From an uncultured Burkholderiales bacterium (lineage in GTDB: Bacteria > Pseudomonadota > Gammaproteobacteria > Burkholderiales > Eutrophovitaceae), in contig CATOSA010000067.1 in NCBI GenBank assembly GCA_951812315.1, positions 1-54,206 on the forward strand: a stretch of 54,206 bases of DNA, read 5' to 3'. Under the pieces are notes generated by a model, which saw only the letters and a program-made list of their open reading frames with translations, had not been told where the DNA came from and did no database searches. A program made the position numbers and the translations under genes. Shown piece after piece: positions 19,112 through 27,139 of the stretch (the stretch's first letter is position 1; each line of letters opens with the position of its first letter).

Positions 19112-19888
19112 TCAACGAGCCGCCTTGCGCTTGCTAAGGGCAACCATGACCTTCTCGGCGGCTTGCTTTGCCTTTTCAGGACTGCTGCACTCGCTCGCGG
19201 GAATGCGCTCGACGTGAACACCTTCATGTTGAAGCATAGTGGTACGGGCATGAGCTTCGGCCGGTGTTTCTTGGTGTACGGTGTCACCATCGACTTCGAC
19301 AACAAGAGTAATGCCACTATGAACAATAACAAAGTCCGGCTCAATGCGACGATAACTTTCGCCACCACGGACAAACACAGGTAGCGGTGCAAAAGAGACG
19401 CCCAAAGATTTTAGTGCTCGATAGAGATGGATCTCGGGTTGCGATCGAAATAAGAGGCCGTCAGTGCTCAGTGGGGCGACATTGCTGGAACGAACACGAC
19501 CTTGATTAGATACCTTGCTGCCAGTGAGCCAAGCGGCTGCCTTCTCTCGCCATTGCTCGTCTTCAACAACTGCGGGTATTACCTTTACTTGGGAGAGGCG
19601 GTCGTTGAAAAAGCGTGCAAGGAAAATTTCGGCTTTTTCGAGAATGGAGTCTTCGATCTTACCTAGCCCCTCCTGGAGCTGCGGATAGAGGGCAAGCGGT
19701 ACGTGCAGGTAGAGAGTATAGCTAGTTATTCCACCGTTCCAATTATCGTAACCACTTTCTACGATTTCGGGAGATGAATATGTAAGGACCGCAACCTCCC
19801 GAGCCGCACCATCTGCGGCGATTAGTCGTGCCAATGTTCCGAGAATCGACTCAGGGTCAGCAAAAAATCGACTTTGCACGGTGGTCAT
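19112..19888 (-). CDS. PD-(D/E)xK-like (DUF559/Vsr-type) nuclease, defence-island gene
   Basis: A protein of about 258 aa from ATG 19886-19888 (MTTVQSRFFADPESIL); a longer frame upstream adds 17 residues without a better ribosome binding site. The N-terminal half is of unknown type. The C-terminal half ends in a nuclease-like block: SYRRIEPDFVIVHSGI, then TLVVEVDGDTVHQETPAEAH and LQHEGVHVERIPASEC. The D...ExD arrangement and the flanking GxHxxRI strand resemble DUF559/Vsr endonucleases. It lies 180 bp upstream of hsdM and 100 bp downstream of a 72-aa CxxC protein, all on one strand. It may form a cassette with the two preceding genes. The family call is by motif only. Confidence 0.6.
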   Translation of the reverse strand: MTTVQSRFFADPESILGTLARLIAADGAAREVAVLTYSSPEIVESGYDNWNGGITSYTLYLHVPLALYPQLQEGLGKIEDSILEKAEIFLARFFNDRLSQVKVIPAVVEDEQWREKAAAWLTGSKVSNQGRVRSSNVAPLSTDGLLFRSQPEIHLYRALKSLGVSFAPLPVFVRGGESYRRIEPDFVIVHSGITLVVEVDGDTVHQETPAEAHARTTMLQHEGVHVERIPASECSSPEKAKQAAEKVMVALSKRKAAR

Positions 19889-19989
19889 TTTGACGGCTAA
19901 CGCCAGCGATAACTCGCCGGCCAACAGCAAGCGAAGCACCGCTGTTGGCCGGTCGGGTTGACCGCGAAGTTAGGCACCACGGTTGGCGC

Positions 19990-20208
19990 CTACAACGCAT
20001 GTCCGCACTTGGGGCATCGACTTCCACTGCTTTCGGGTGGAAGAAGAATGATGCTCTGCAACCAAAAACTCTCTAACTGTGGCTCAATCTTCTCCCAAAG
20101 CGAGAGCTGCTCCGTCAACGTCATTCGGCCGTGCCGTGTGTGGCGGTACTGTTCTAACTTTGCCGTCAAGGAACGAAGGTCACGAAGGATTTCCTGCTCT
20201 ATCGTCAT
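19990..20208 (-). CDS. 72-aa protein ending in a CxxC knuckle
   Basis: A small, largely helical protein (TIEQEILRDLRSLTAKLEQY, then charged helices) that ends SRCPKCGHAL, a single CxxC knuckle that could bind zinc together with the nearby His or by dimerisation. A strong GAGGAG precedes the ATG. The gene overlaps the 3' end of the membrane-protein gene by 29 bp in another frame, which suggests translational coupling. No family is recognised. The position between a membrane protein and a nuclease suggests an adaptor or regulator, which is inference only. Confidence 0.6.
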   Translation of the reverse strand: MTIEQEILRDLRSLTAKLEQYRHTRHGRMTLTEQLSLWEKIEPQLESFWLQSIILLPPESSGSRCPKCGHAL

Positions 20209-20839
20209 TCCTCATCTCCTCATATGTGGTGCTCAGCACTCCCTCGAGATGCTGCCGCGATGTCTTACCGTCTGACATCTCAAGTTCGTGCGAGTCGAGC
20301 ACACCAAACCACTGGAGGTACGGGCCGAGACATTCCTTCAGGATGAGAGCACGCTCAGCGGGGCTTGCGTTCTTCCAATACCATGCGATCAATCGCATAG
20401 AAGATAGTGCGCGGTGCGCCATGTCAAGATTGGGATCTTGTGGGTTCGGTGCGCGCACGCCCTCCAAAGCTTTGGTCAAGAGCGGAAGATCAACGATCTG
20501 TTTGTTCGTGCCCTCTGTGGGACGGCGCAAATATGTAAAAAGCATGACGAGCAGGGCGGCAAATGTGAGCCCCAGGAACACGAGCATCACGATAAACGTT
20601 TGCTGCTGAGACAGCTCCACGAATATCGGCAGCGTGAGCCATTGTTTGTAGAGGCTCCAGAATACGAACGCAGCGACGCCACTGAGTCCGCAGACGGCGA
20701 CAGCAGTGCTCCAGAATTTGCTGATTTGCGCCTCCTGAGATATGTCGTAGTGGTGCCTGACAGTGATTAGACGGAAACATTCCGTATTTTTCGAGGAATC
20801 TGTCCACCTATCCAGCACGCCGCACGTATATGCCTGCAT
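20180..20839 (-). CDS. Two-TM membrane protein of the defence-island cassette
   Basis: A 219-aa protein with two predicted transmembrane helices: about residues 41-63 (FWSTAVAVCGLSGVAAFVFW) and 79-104 (TFIVMLVFLGLTFAALLVML). A cytoplasmic C-terminal helical part of about 110 residues follows, with MAHRALSSMRLIAWYWKNAS. The start is supported by GAGAGG seven bases upstream. The topology of two helices near the N-terminus plus a soluble tail resembles membrane effectors of defence systems, but no signature could be assigned. It opens a run of minus-strand genes leading to hsdM, and overlaps the next small gene. Confidence 0.6.
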   Translation of the reverse strand: MQAYTCGVLDRWTDSSKNTECFRLITVRHHYDISQEAQISKFWSTAVAVCGLSGVAAFVFWSLYKQWLTLPIFVELSQQQTFIVMLVFLGLTFAALLVMLFTYLRRPTEGTNKQIVDLPLLTKALEGVRAPNPQDPNLDMAHRALSSMRLIAWYWKNASPAERALILKECLGPYLQWFGVLDSHELEMSDGKTSRQHLEGVLSTTYEEMRNDDRAGNPS

Positions 20840-20896
20840 CGATTAGCCTCTCAACACCGATGCAAAGACTACTACCAAATCAACTGGCTGCCAAAA

Positions 20897-20946
20897 CCTG
20901 ATTGCGCCCGATCGCGAACTTTTTGCTCGCTTCGGGAGCAATCAGG
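20897..20946 (-). terminator. Long hairpin with trailing T-run, downstream of the vWA gene
   Basis: The arms CCTGATTGC(T)CCCGA and TCGGGCGCAATCAGG pair over about 15 bp, with a smaller inner stem in the loop. On the minus strand the hairpin is followed by TTTTGG. It sits between the vWA gene end at 21075 and the membrane-protein start at 20839, and would separate the two transcription units. The T-run is short, so termination efficiency is uncertain. Confidence 0.5.
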
Positions 20947-21383
20947 CAGACCGATTCCACTTTCCACGCGCGTGTAGCTACGCCTCACCCTTCGCATCGC
21001 CACCGCGCAACTAAAATGGAAACGCCCGTCGCTTCCACGACCGGCGCTTCATATTCCAGACAATCAGATAACGATTACCTTGTCACTTGCGCCGCGGTCT
21101 GACCGGACAATGACTGTGCAAGATTGACCATCGTGACGAGCTCGCCGCGATAACCAAACGGATCGCCGCCACGTGCGCCATTGGCAAGTGCTCTCACGTC
21201 GTCGTAACCAAACTGCTCCATGTAGGTACCGCCTCGCAACAACTGACCAAAGCCGGCAACTGCCGCTGCAAAACGATAGTTTGCACTGGTAGCAGCGAGT
21301 TCACTCTTGATCTCGGCAGTGCCAACCGGCCGCTCGATCAGCTTGCTCTTGTCAGAAGTGGACCCCGAAACTTGGACCCCCGC

Positions 21384-22268
21384 TTAAGTGAAATCTCCAT
21401 GGGGTTCAGGCCGCATGGGGTTCAGGCCGCGCTCTTCAACGCCGTTTGTTCGAAGTACACCGCATCGGGGGGTACGCCGGTCAAGCCCAGTGTGAGGACG
21501 CCGGGTATTGTAAAAACGAAAGTATTTGTCCAGTCCGGCGCGTAATGCCGCCGGCGTTTCATACGCGCGCAGATACACGTCTTCGTACTTCACACTGCGC
21601 CACAACTGTTCGACGAACACGTTGTCGATCCAGCGAGCCTTGCCGTCCATGCTGATCGTCACTTCGTGGTCCTTGAGAACGCGGGTGAACGCATCGGCCG
21701 TGAACTGCGTGCCCTGATCGGTGTTGAATATCTCGGGTGTACCGTAGCCACGCAATGCCTCTTCGAGCGCCTCGACGCAAAAGTCGCTGTCCATCGTGTT
21801 CGACGCCCGCCACGAAAGCACCTTGCGCGTATGCCAGTGCATAATCGCCACGAGCTACATGAACCCCTTGGCCATCGGTAGATAACAGATATCGCTCGCC
21901 CACACCTGGTTGGCCCGCGTGATTGTCATGTCCCTGAGCAAGTAAGGATAGATCTTGTGTCCCTTGTCTGGCGTGCTGGTGCGCCGCTTCGGCTACAGCG
22001 CCCTGATCTGCATCTGACGCATCAGCCGCTGTACGCGCTTACGATTGACCTGCAGCCCGCGTGTATCGAGTTCGTTGCGAATACGACGGCTTCCGTAGAA
22101 CGGCAGCTCAAGGTGGATCTCGTCGATCAGGCGCATCAGCTCAAGGTCTTCGGCTGACACCTGTGCGCCGCGATAGTACGCTGTGCAGCGTGCCACTCCG
22201 AGTAACTCGCAGCGGCGTGCCCTGGACAGTTCGTGAGCGCTTTGAATCTGTGCTCGGCGCTCGCTCAC
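21384..22268 (-). pseudogene. IS3-family transposase OrfB (DDE integrase), two in-frame TAG codons
   Basis: The catalytic part of the transposase, 294 codons. It starts with GTG at 22268, overlapping the end of orfA, and carries a HTH_21-like N-terminus with LPFYGSRRIRNELDTRG. The DDE residues are visible: Asp in WASDICYLPM, Asp in FNTDQGTQFTAD, Glu in FVEQLWRSVKYEDVYL. Two TAG codons interrupt one continuous frame, at 21993-21995 (after QIRAL) and 21855-21857 (after AKGFM). At both sites relatives usually have tyrosine (RALYP, FxYLVA), so single base changes TAC/TAT to TAG explain them. The last codons are altered by a 16-bp tandem duplication. As read, OrfB would not be made in full. Confidence 0.9.
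21398..21429. repeat. 16-bp tandem duplication near the left end of the IS
   Basis: CATGGGGTTCAGGCCG is present twice head to tail (21398-21413, 21414-21429) at the 3' end of orfB. It shifts the final OrfB codons and creates the present stop at 21384. Without it the frame would run on towards the IS end. Confidence 0.85.
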
Positions 22269-22555
22269 CAGTCGCGCCCAAGAAACTTTGACAGAAAATC
22301 TTTCTCCATCGTCAGTTGCCCGACCTTGGCGTGCAGCTTCTCGATTTCGCGTTCGGTGTGTTGCGCCTCAACTGCGTTGCCACCGAACACGTCCTCGGCA
22401 CTATCGACCAGACGTTTCTTCCAGTCCTGGATCTGATTCGGGTGAACGTCGAACTGTTCAGCCAGCTCGGCCAGTGTGTGCTCGCCACGCACTGCGCCCA
22501 GTGCTACTTTGGCCTTGAAGCTCGCCGTGTGATTTCTTCTCTTTCTACGTGTCAT
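22265..22555 (-). CDS. IS3-family transposase OrfA
   Basis: A helix-turn-helix protein of 96 aa that recognises the IS ends. It begins with the basic MTRRKRRNHTASFKAKVALG, followed by the HTH segment TLAELAEQFDVHPNQIQDWK, and ends with a leucine-zipper-like helix EIEKLHAKVGQLTMEKDFL, as usual for IS3 OrfA. Its TGA overlaps the GTG of orfB (TGGTGAGCG). IS3 elements normally make the OrfAB transposase by -1 frameshifting near this overlap. This gene has no lesion, in contrast to orfB. Confidence 0.93.
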   Translation of the reverse strand: MTRRKRRNHTASFKAKVALGAVRGEHTLAELAEQFDVHPNQIQDWKKRLVDSAEDVFGGNAVEAQHTEREIEKLHAKVGQLTMEKDFLSKFLGRDW

Positions 22556-24316
22556 CTTCGGATCCTCTCTGTGTCGTAAAAGAATAATCCATAAGATTTC
22601 ACTTATCAGCTATATTTTGGTGTCCAGCCGTTGGGGTCCACCTCTGTCACCGTTGGGCGCTTTGTAGCGCAGCCGCAGGAACGCAAGTTCGCTGGCCGTG
22701 GCTTTATCGGCACGATCTTCAGTCTGATAGCGCAACGGATCGACCCGTTGACCACTACTACCGGCCAGCGCGATTTCATATACGGCCGTCACGGTATGAC
22801 CGGCACCGATCTCTCCGGCATCGACCTGGTCGTTGTTGAAATCCTCTCGGGCAAGGATACGGTTCTCGTAACCGATCAGGCGATATTCAGCAACCACATC
22901 AGGGTTGAACTCGATCTGAATCTTGACGTCCTTGGCAATCGTTTGCAGTGTTGCCGACATCTGTTCCACGAGCACTTTGCGCGCTTCGTTGAGCGTATCG
23001 ATGTAGGCATAGTTGCCATTACCGGCGTCGGCGAGCTGTTCCATCAGGTGATCGTTATAGTTGCCTGAACCGAAGCCGAGTGTGGTGAGCGAAACACCGG
23101 TCTTGCGCTTTTCCTCGACCAGGTTTTTGAGCGCTTCGAAGTTTGTCGTGCCGACATTGAAATCGCCATCGGTGGCAAGTAGCACCCGGTTGATACCGTC
23201 TTCGACAAACGCCTGTTTGGCCATTGCATAGGCGAGTCGAATGCCGGCGCCGCCGTTGGTTGAACCACCAGCGCTCAGCGAATCGAGGGCAACAATAATT
23301 TCACCTTTCCGGTTGCCGGAAACCGGCTCCAGCACGACCCCGGATGCGCCAGCGTAGACAACGATTGAAATCCGATCCTGCCGGCGCAGTTGTTTGGTCA
23401 ACATTGTCAGTGAGGTTTTCAGCAAGCCGAGCTTGTCGTCGGAGCGCATCGAACCGGAGACGTCCACCAGGAAGACGAGGTTTGTCGCCGGAATCTCTGA
23501 TTTCGGCACTTCGTAACCCTTGATGCCGATATGCAGCAACTGCGTATCCGGGTTCCACGGATTCGGGCCGAGTTCGGTCACAACATTGAACGGGCGGTTG
23601 CGATTTTTCGGTGTCGGATAGTCATAAGAAAAGTAGTTGATGAATTCTTCGACACTAACCGAATCCTTCACCGGCAAACCACCGGCATTCAATATGTGAC
23701 GCGCATTGCTGTAGGCGCCGGTATCCACGTCGATGCTGAATGTTGATACCGGTTGTTCTGATACGCGCTTGAGCCGGTTGTCTTCGAAATGCGCATAGTT
23801 TTCGCGATCCAGTTCTTCGCTTGGCGCGCGGATCGAGTTCAAGACGACACTGGAAGCCGGAGCCTGCGCGATGACATTGCTTTCCTTGCCCACTTTGGCT
23901 TCCCTTGTTCTCGCCGGGCGGGAAAGAACTGATACGGACTGTTCCTGAACGGCTACATCTGCAACTGTCTCATTGGCAAATTGTGCCGGAGCGTTGATCT
24001 GCCCGGCGACAACCTGACGTTCGCCCTCGAGCCGCGATTCATCCGTGTCGTTCATTGAACCTTTATCGTCCGACGCTACTACCTTGTGCTTCGCTGTTGA
24101 AACCGGTGCCGGAACCGTACCAGGGGAAACTGCTTCCTCGATCTCGAGTTTTGGCGGGTTGCGTTTGATCGAGTCGATATCTACCGACTCGGTTGTTGCA
24201 GAATTGGAACGTACTGGATCAGTATTTGCCGCGTCGGGGTTTACCGAATCAGTAGAGCAAGCCGTCACTACGAATAGGGCGGCAATGGACAGAGCTATCA
24301 CCTTGGTATTGCACAT

Positions 24317-24634
24317 TGCATTCTCCTGAGTGGGTCCAAAAAATGTTCTGACCCTGTAAACGTCAGGAAAACGGGAATGGGGTTAAATGTGCGTGAATAA
24401 CGCTGGATCGAACGGATACGCGGGATATGAGCGCAGCAAGCCTGCCGACTGTTCTGCTAGTTGCACATCCTGAAAAACGAAACCGCTGATCGAAACCATA
24501 TGGTCGTCAGCACAAACCGAACGCGATCAAGGCGTGATGTGACTACCCACCCTGTCCTGTTAATTTGTATCCAGCCAAATACCTTGCGTTCATTGTGAGC
24601 AGCCCTTGGTGCGTTAGTTTCGCAAGCGCATGGC
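24317..24634. other. Upstream region of the vWA lipoprotein gene, no gene recognised
   Basis: About 320 bp between the vWA start and a terminator-like hairpin. It should contain the promoter of the vWA gene, which has AGGAGA just upstream of its ATG. Open frames here are short and without family resemblance or good ribosome binding sites. Confidence 0.4.
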
Positions 24635-24676
24635 GCCCAAAACGAAAACGCCCCGAGTGCTTTCGCGCTCGGGGCG
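24635..24676 (-). terminator. Rho-independent terminator on the minus strand
   Basis: The stem CGCCCCGAGCG / CACTCGGGGCG (one G-T pair) spans 24649-24676, with a short CGAAAG-type loop. On the minus strand it is followed by TTTTCGTTTT. The structure is strong and textbook in form. It lies downstream of the Ldh_2 gene and of a 27-codon frame that has an unusually strong ribosome binding site. Confidence 0.75.
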
Positions 24677-24771
24677 AGGTACTGCGGAGGCAATCCGGCC
24701 TATCCGTTTATTGACAAAGCTACTGCGCGAACCAAATGCGGCGTCGCGTGCTCGCTTTGTTCAACAAACTG

Positions 24772-24855
24772 CTAGATACTTGCCGAACCCCTTAACCATA
24801 CAAATGATCCAGTCTCGGAGTCTTGACGGCCAGTCCTGCCTTGGTTTACTCGCAC
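24772..24855 (-). CDS. Candidate 27-aa small protein with an extended Shine-Dalgarno
   Basis: GTG at 24853-24855 opens a 27-codon frame, (V)RVNQGRTGRQDSETGSFVW plus LRGSASI, ending in TAG. Immediately before it the minus strand reads GAAAGGAGGTGATCCA, complementary to essentially the whole 3' tail of 16S rRNA, with GGAGG seven bases from GTG. A rho-independent terminator follows about 100 bp downstream. So long a pairing is far above the norm and is the main support. The peptide matches nothing I recognise, and the codon pattern is inconclusive. Alternatives are a leader peptide, a ribosome-trapping RNA or chance. Confidence 0.35.
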   Translation of the reverse strand: MRVNQGRTGRQDSETGSFVWLRGSASI

Positions 24856-24976
24856 TGGATCACCTCCTTTCAAAATTGCCAGACATGGAGTGTAGCAAAT
24901 ACCGTGCACTTGAAAAGAGGTTGGAACAGATTTTTTGAAGTTTTTTGCAATCGACGAAAGTTGCCCAAACTGGCGC

Positions 24977-26080
24977 TCAACCAGGGGGCGACACATTGGC
25001 AGGTACCTGGCTGACGCCAACAGACTGTGCTGTTTCAATTATCGACTGCCAGGTGTCTTCAGAAATCGGTATACCTTGCCGCGTCCTGCACTCACGACTG
25101 CGAATCTCCGGTTCGCCCGGTAACATCGTCTCGCCATCCGAATCGAGCGGCTTCGCCTGCTTTACAAATGCCAGGTAACGTTTGACGTCGGCCGGAAAAA
25201 AATCTTCCGGATCAATTTTCGCTGGATCAACGTAGAGCGAAAACATGCCGTTGGTAAATTGCCTGCCGGTTTCCGTGCATCCGTTTCCCGTCAATCCGCC
25301 GCCCAGTACCTCACACATCAGGGCAAGGCCCGAGCCCTTGTGATCGCCGAAGGCGCGTATTGCTCCCGGTCCAACTCTGGGGTCGCGCAGACCAGTCGGT
25401 CCTCCGTAATCACCGTATAGCAAGTGTGGATCAGAACCAGGCTTGCCGTCCGGTCCGATCAGCGCGTCGGCAGGTAGCGGTTTGCCGCCCTGACTTGCAA
25501 CCAGAACCTTACCCTCCGCGACGATAGACGTTGCGAAATCCAGTATTAATGGATGCGAATCAGCTACCGGCACGCCAATGCAATAAGGTGCGGTGGAGAA
25601 ACGCCGCTCGTAACTGCCGAACGGCGCGACCATTACACTGCCTGCACCGTTCACAAAATGAATGGATACCAGCCCTTCGGCTGCTGCCATTTCAGCCCAG
25701 TCCGCGACTCTTCCGATGTGGCCTGAATTGCGCAACGTAACTGCAGACACGCCTGACTGCCGGCATTTTTCAATGCCAATTTCGGTTGCCTGTGGCGCGA
25801 CCGTCTGCCCGAAACCGTATTTTCCGTCGAGCACTGCCAGCGCCGGCGTATCGACAAGCACGTCCACTTTACGATCGGCAAACACCAACCCGTCACGCAA
25901 CATCTGCACGTAGCGCGGCACGCGGATGACACCATGGCTATCGTGCCCGGCAAGATTCGACTCGACCAGGTAGTGCGCAATACGCGCCGACTCCTCCCTG
26001 GAACATCCGGCTTCGCAGAAAATATCGGTTACGAAATCGAGTAACTGCGTGACAGGAATCAAATTGTTATCGGTGCTCAT
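24977..26080 (-). CDS. Ldh_2-family malate/lactate-type NAD(P)H dehydrogenase
   Basis: An oxidoreductase of the malate / L-lactate / ureidoglycolate dehydrogenase (Ldh_2) family, cytoplasmic, about 367 aa. Characteristic blocks are ESNLAGHDSHGVIRVPRYV near the N-terminus, NSGHIGRVADWAEMAA, APYCIGVPVADSHPLILDFA, and AFGDHKGSGLALMCEVLGGG. The catalytic His is the one in the HDSHG segment or GHIGR region, as in the family. MSTDNNLIP at 26080 is taken as the start instead of an ATG six codons upstream; both are possible. It precedes an SDR in the same orientation, and an HpcH/HpaI aldolase is divergent from that pair. The three could belong to one hydroxy-acid or sugar-acid breakdown route, which is inference. 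The exact substrate is unknown. Confidence 0.88.
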   Translation of the reverse strand: MSTDNNLIPVTQLLDFVTDIFCEAGCSREESARIAHYLVESNLAGHDSHGVIRVPRYVQMLRDGLVFADRKVDVLVDTPALAVLDGKYGFGQTVAPQATEIGIEKCRQSGVSAVTLRNSGHIGRVADWAEMAAAEGLVSIHFVNGAGSVMVAPFGSYERRFSTAPYCIGVPVADSHPLILDFATSIVAEGKVLVASQGGKPLPADALIGPDGKPGSDPHLLYGDYGGPTGLRDPRVGPGAIRAFGDHKGSGLALMCEVLGGGLTGNGCTETGRQFTNGMFSLYVDPAKIDPEDFFPADVKRYLAFVKQAKPLDSDGETMLPGEPEIRSRECRTRQGIPISEDTWQSIIETAQSVGVSQVPANVSPPG

Positions 26081-26231
26081 TAATTTCCCTTGATCCACTA
26101 ATTTCCTTTAATCAACTGACTTCTTTCAATGCATTGACGTCTTTCAATCCACTCTATTTTAGTCCCCAGTTGCCCGCCCGGTGCTCACTGACGTCGTCAA
26201 CGATATTGATAGTGGCTGTCAGTTCCCGTTC

Positions 26232-27002
26232 TCATAATTTGACGTGTGCCTGTTTTAGCGCGACGACATAGCTCCGGTTAAAAGTCGGTGTAACCAACAC
26301 TTCGTTCATACACATGTGCTTTGGAAGACCCGCAACATAACGAATCAGGTCGCCAACATCCTCGGATTGCAGCATCTTTGCGCGCTGCGCCTTCGTCACC
26401 GGCACCAGCCGTTGGTCGAGGATTGGCGTTGCCACTTCTCCCGGGCATATTACGGTCGACCGGATACCGTTCACACATTCCTCGCAATTGATGCTGTGAC
26501 TCATTGCCACAACGCCATGTTTCGACGCGACGTAGGCGGGCCCGGTCAGCGGACCGACAAATCGCCCGGCCATGGATGAAACATGGATCAGCACGCCGTC
26601 GCCCTGCTCACGCATGACCGGCAACGCAGCAAGTACACAATAAAATGCGCCGGAAAGATTGATCTGCATTACAGCGTCAGCGCCATCGGGCTCGAGATCG
26701 CGCCAGTTGCGCTTGGCGATATTGAGCCCCGCATTGTTTACCAGAATATCGATGCGCCCGTACTTTGCAACAATGGCATCCGCAATTCGCTGCGCTGACT
26801 TCGAACGCGCCAGGTCACCGGCTTTAACGAGTGCAACGGCTCCTTCGCGCTTCAGTTCCGCTGCCAGTGTATCCAGCGGGGCCTTGCGCCGGCCGGTGAG
26901 CACCACCGACGCACCGTCTCGGGCGAGCGCGATCGCCGCTGCTTTTCCGATGCCACTTCCTGCGCCGGTTACCCATGCCACTTTGCCGTCGAGTTGTCCC
27001 AC
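26232..27002 (-). CDS. Short-chain dehydrogenase/reductase
   Basis: A classical SDR of 256 aa. The cofactor motif TGAGSGIG lies at residues 13-20 (VAWVTGAGSGIGKA), with NNAG near 89-92. The catalytic Ser is in HVSSMAG and the Tyr-x3-Lys is in AYVASKHG. Arg residues in VLTGRRKAP suggest NADP preference. The start is a GTG (27000-27002) preceded by a G-rich stretch. It lies 130 bp upstream of the Ldh_2 gene on the same strand and shares its upstream region with the divergent aldolase gene. The substrate cannot be inferred. Confidence 0.9.
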   Translation of the reverse strand: MGQLDGKVAWVTGAGSGIGKAAAIALARDGASVVLTGRRKAPLDTLAAELKREGAVALVKAGDLARSKSAQRIADAIVAKYGRIDILVNNAGLNIAKRNWRDLEPDGADAVMQINLSGAFYCVLAALPVMREQGDGVLIHVSSMAGRFVGPLTGPAYVASKHGVVAMSHSINCEECVNGIRSTVICPGEVATPILDQRLVPVTKAQRAKMLQSEDVGDLIRYVAGLPKHMCMNEVLVTPTFNRSYVVALKQAHVKL

Positions 27003-27080
27003 GTTGCCGCCCCCCCGTCTTTGTCTGTTCGCATCTTGATATTCAGTTCCATTACCCTGCTACCATACCGCATCGTCAGC

Positions 27081-27108
27081 ATATTGCACTGCTGGGATAT
27101 TGCACTGC
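27081..27108. promoter_or_regulatory. Paired 12-bp direct repeats in a divergent promoter region
   Basis: ATATTGCACTGC occurs at 27081-27092 and again at 27097-27108, a 16-bp period, in the 137-bp gap between the divergent SDR and aldolase genes. This is where an operator for a regulator of both genes would be expected. No regulator gene is adjacent, so the role is a guess from position. Confidence 0.4.
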
Positions 27109-27139
27109 GATGTAACTCCGCCCGTATCGGTGGTCGGTG

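Larger units (their letters stand above)
21354..22645 (-). mobile_element. IS3-family insertion sequence, 1292 bp, with target duplication
   Basis: The terminal inverted repeats read AGAAGTGGACCCC on the left (21354 inward) and AGAGGTGGACCCC on the right (reading in from 22645). A second inner inverted block, TAAGTGAAATCT, lies at 21385-21396 and 22594-22605. The 3-bp sequence gtc is present on both flanks (21351-21353 and 22646-22648). The element encodes OrfA and OrfB on the minus strand, in the same direction as the interrupted vWA gene. The clean target duplication and exact repair of the host gene on excision argue for recent insertion. The subgroup within IS3 cannot be fixed from the sequence alone. 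Confidence 0.92.
21075..24316 (-). pseudogene. YfbK-like von Willebrand factor A lipoprotein, split by an IS3-family element
   Basis: An exported vWA protein with a lipobox near residues 16-20 (VVTAC), so probably anchored to a membrane. After a low-complexity linker comes the vWA_N block with ENYAHFEDNRLKRV and STFSIDVDTGAYSN, then the MIDAS motif DVSGSM in LVFLVDVSGSMRSDDK. The 5' part runs from 24316 to 22646 and ends ...KAPNGD. The insertion adds foreign codons RGGPQRLDTKI. The rest lies beyond the IS at 21350-21075, beginning KSKLIERPVGTAEIK and ending SLSGQTAAQVTR-TAA; this is the conserved DUF3520-like C-terminus. Removing the IS and one GAC restores a 648-aa frame exactly. AGGAGA precedes the start. 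The truncated lipoprotein might still be made. Confidence 0.93.

Noticed and set aside
15210..21995. Idea that TAG is recoded as a sense codon in this organism
   Set aside because: TAG is used as a genuine stop at the natural ends of the MOSC, rloC and kinase genes, one of the four nonsense codons is TGA, and no suppressor tRNA is visible.
24855..24871. CTGGATCACCTCCTTTC, identical to the 3' end of 16S rRNA
   Set aside because: The upstream sequence does not match 16S rRNA, so this is not an rRNA gene fragment. It is better read on the minus strand as an extended Shine-Dalgarno.
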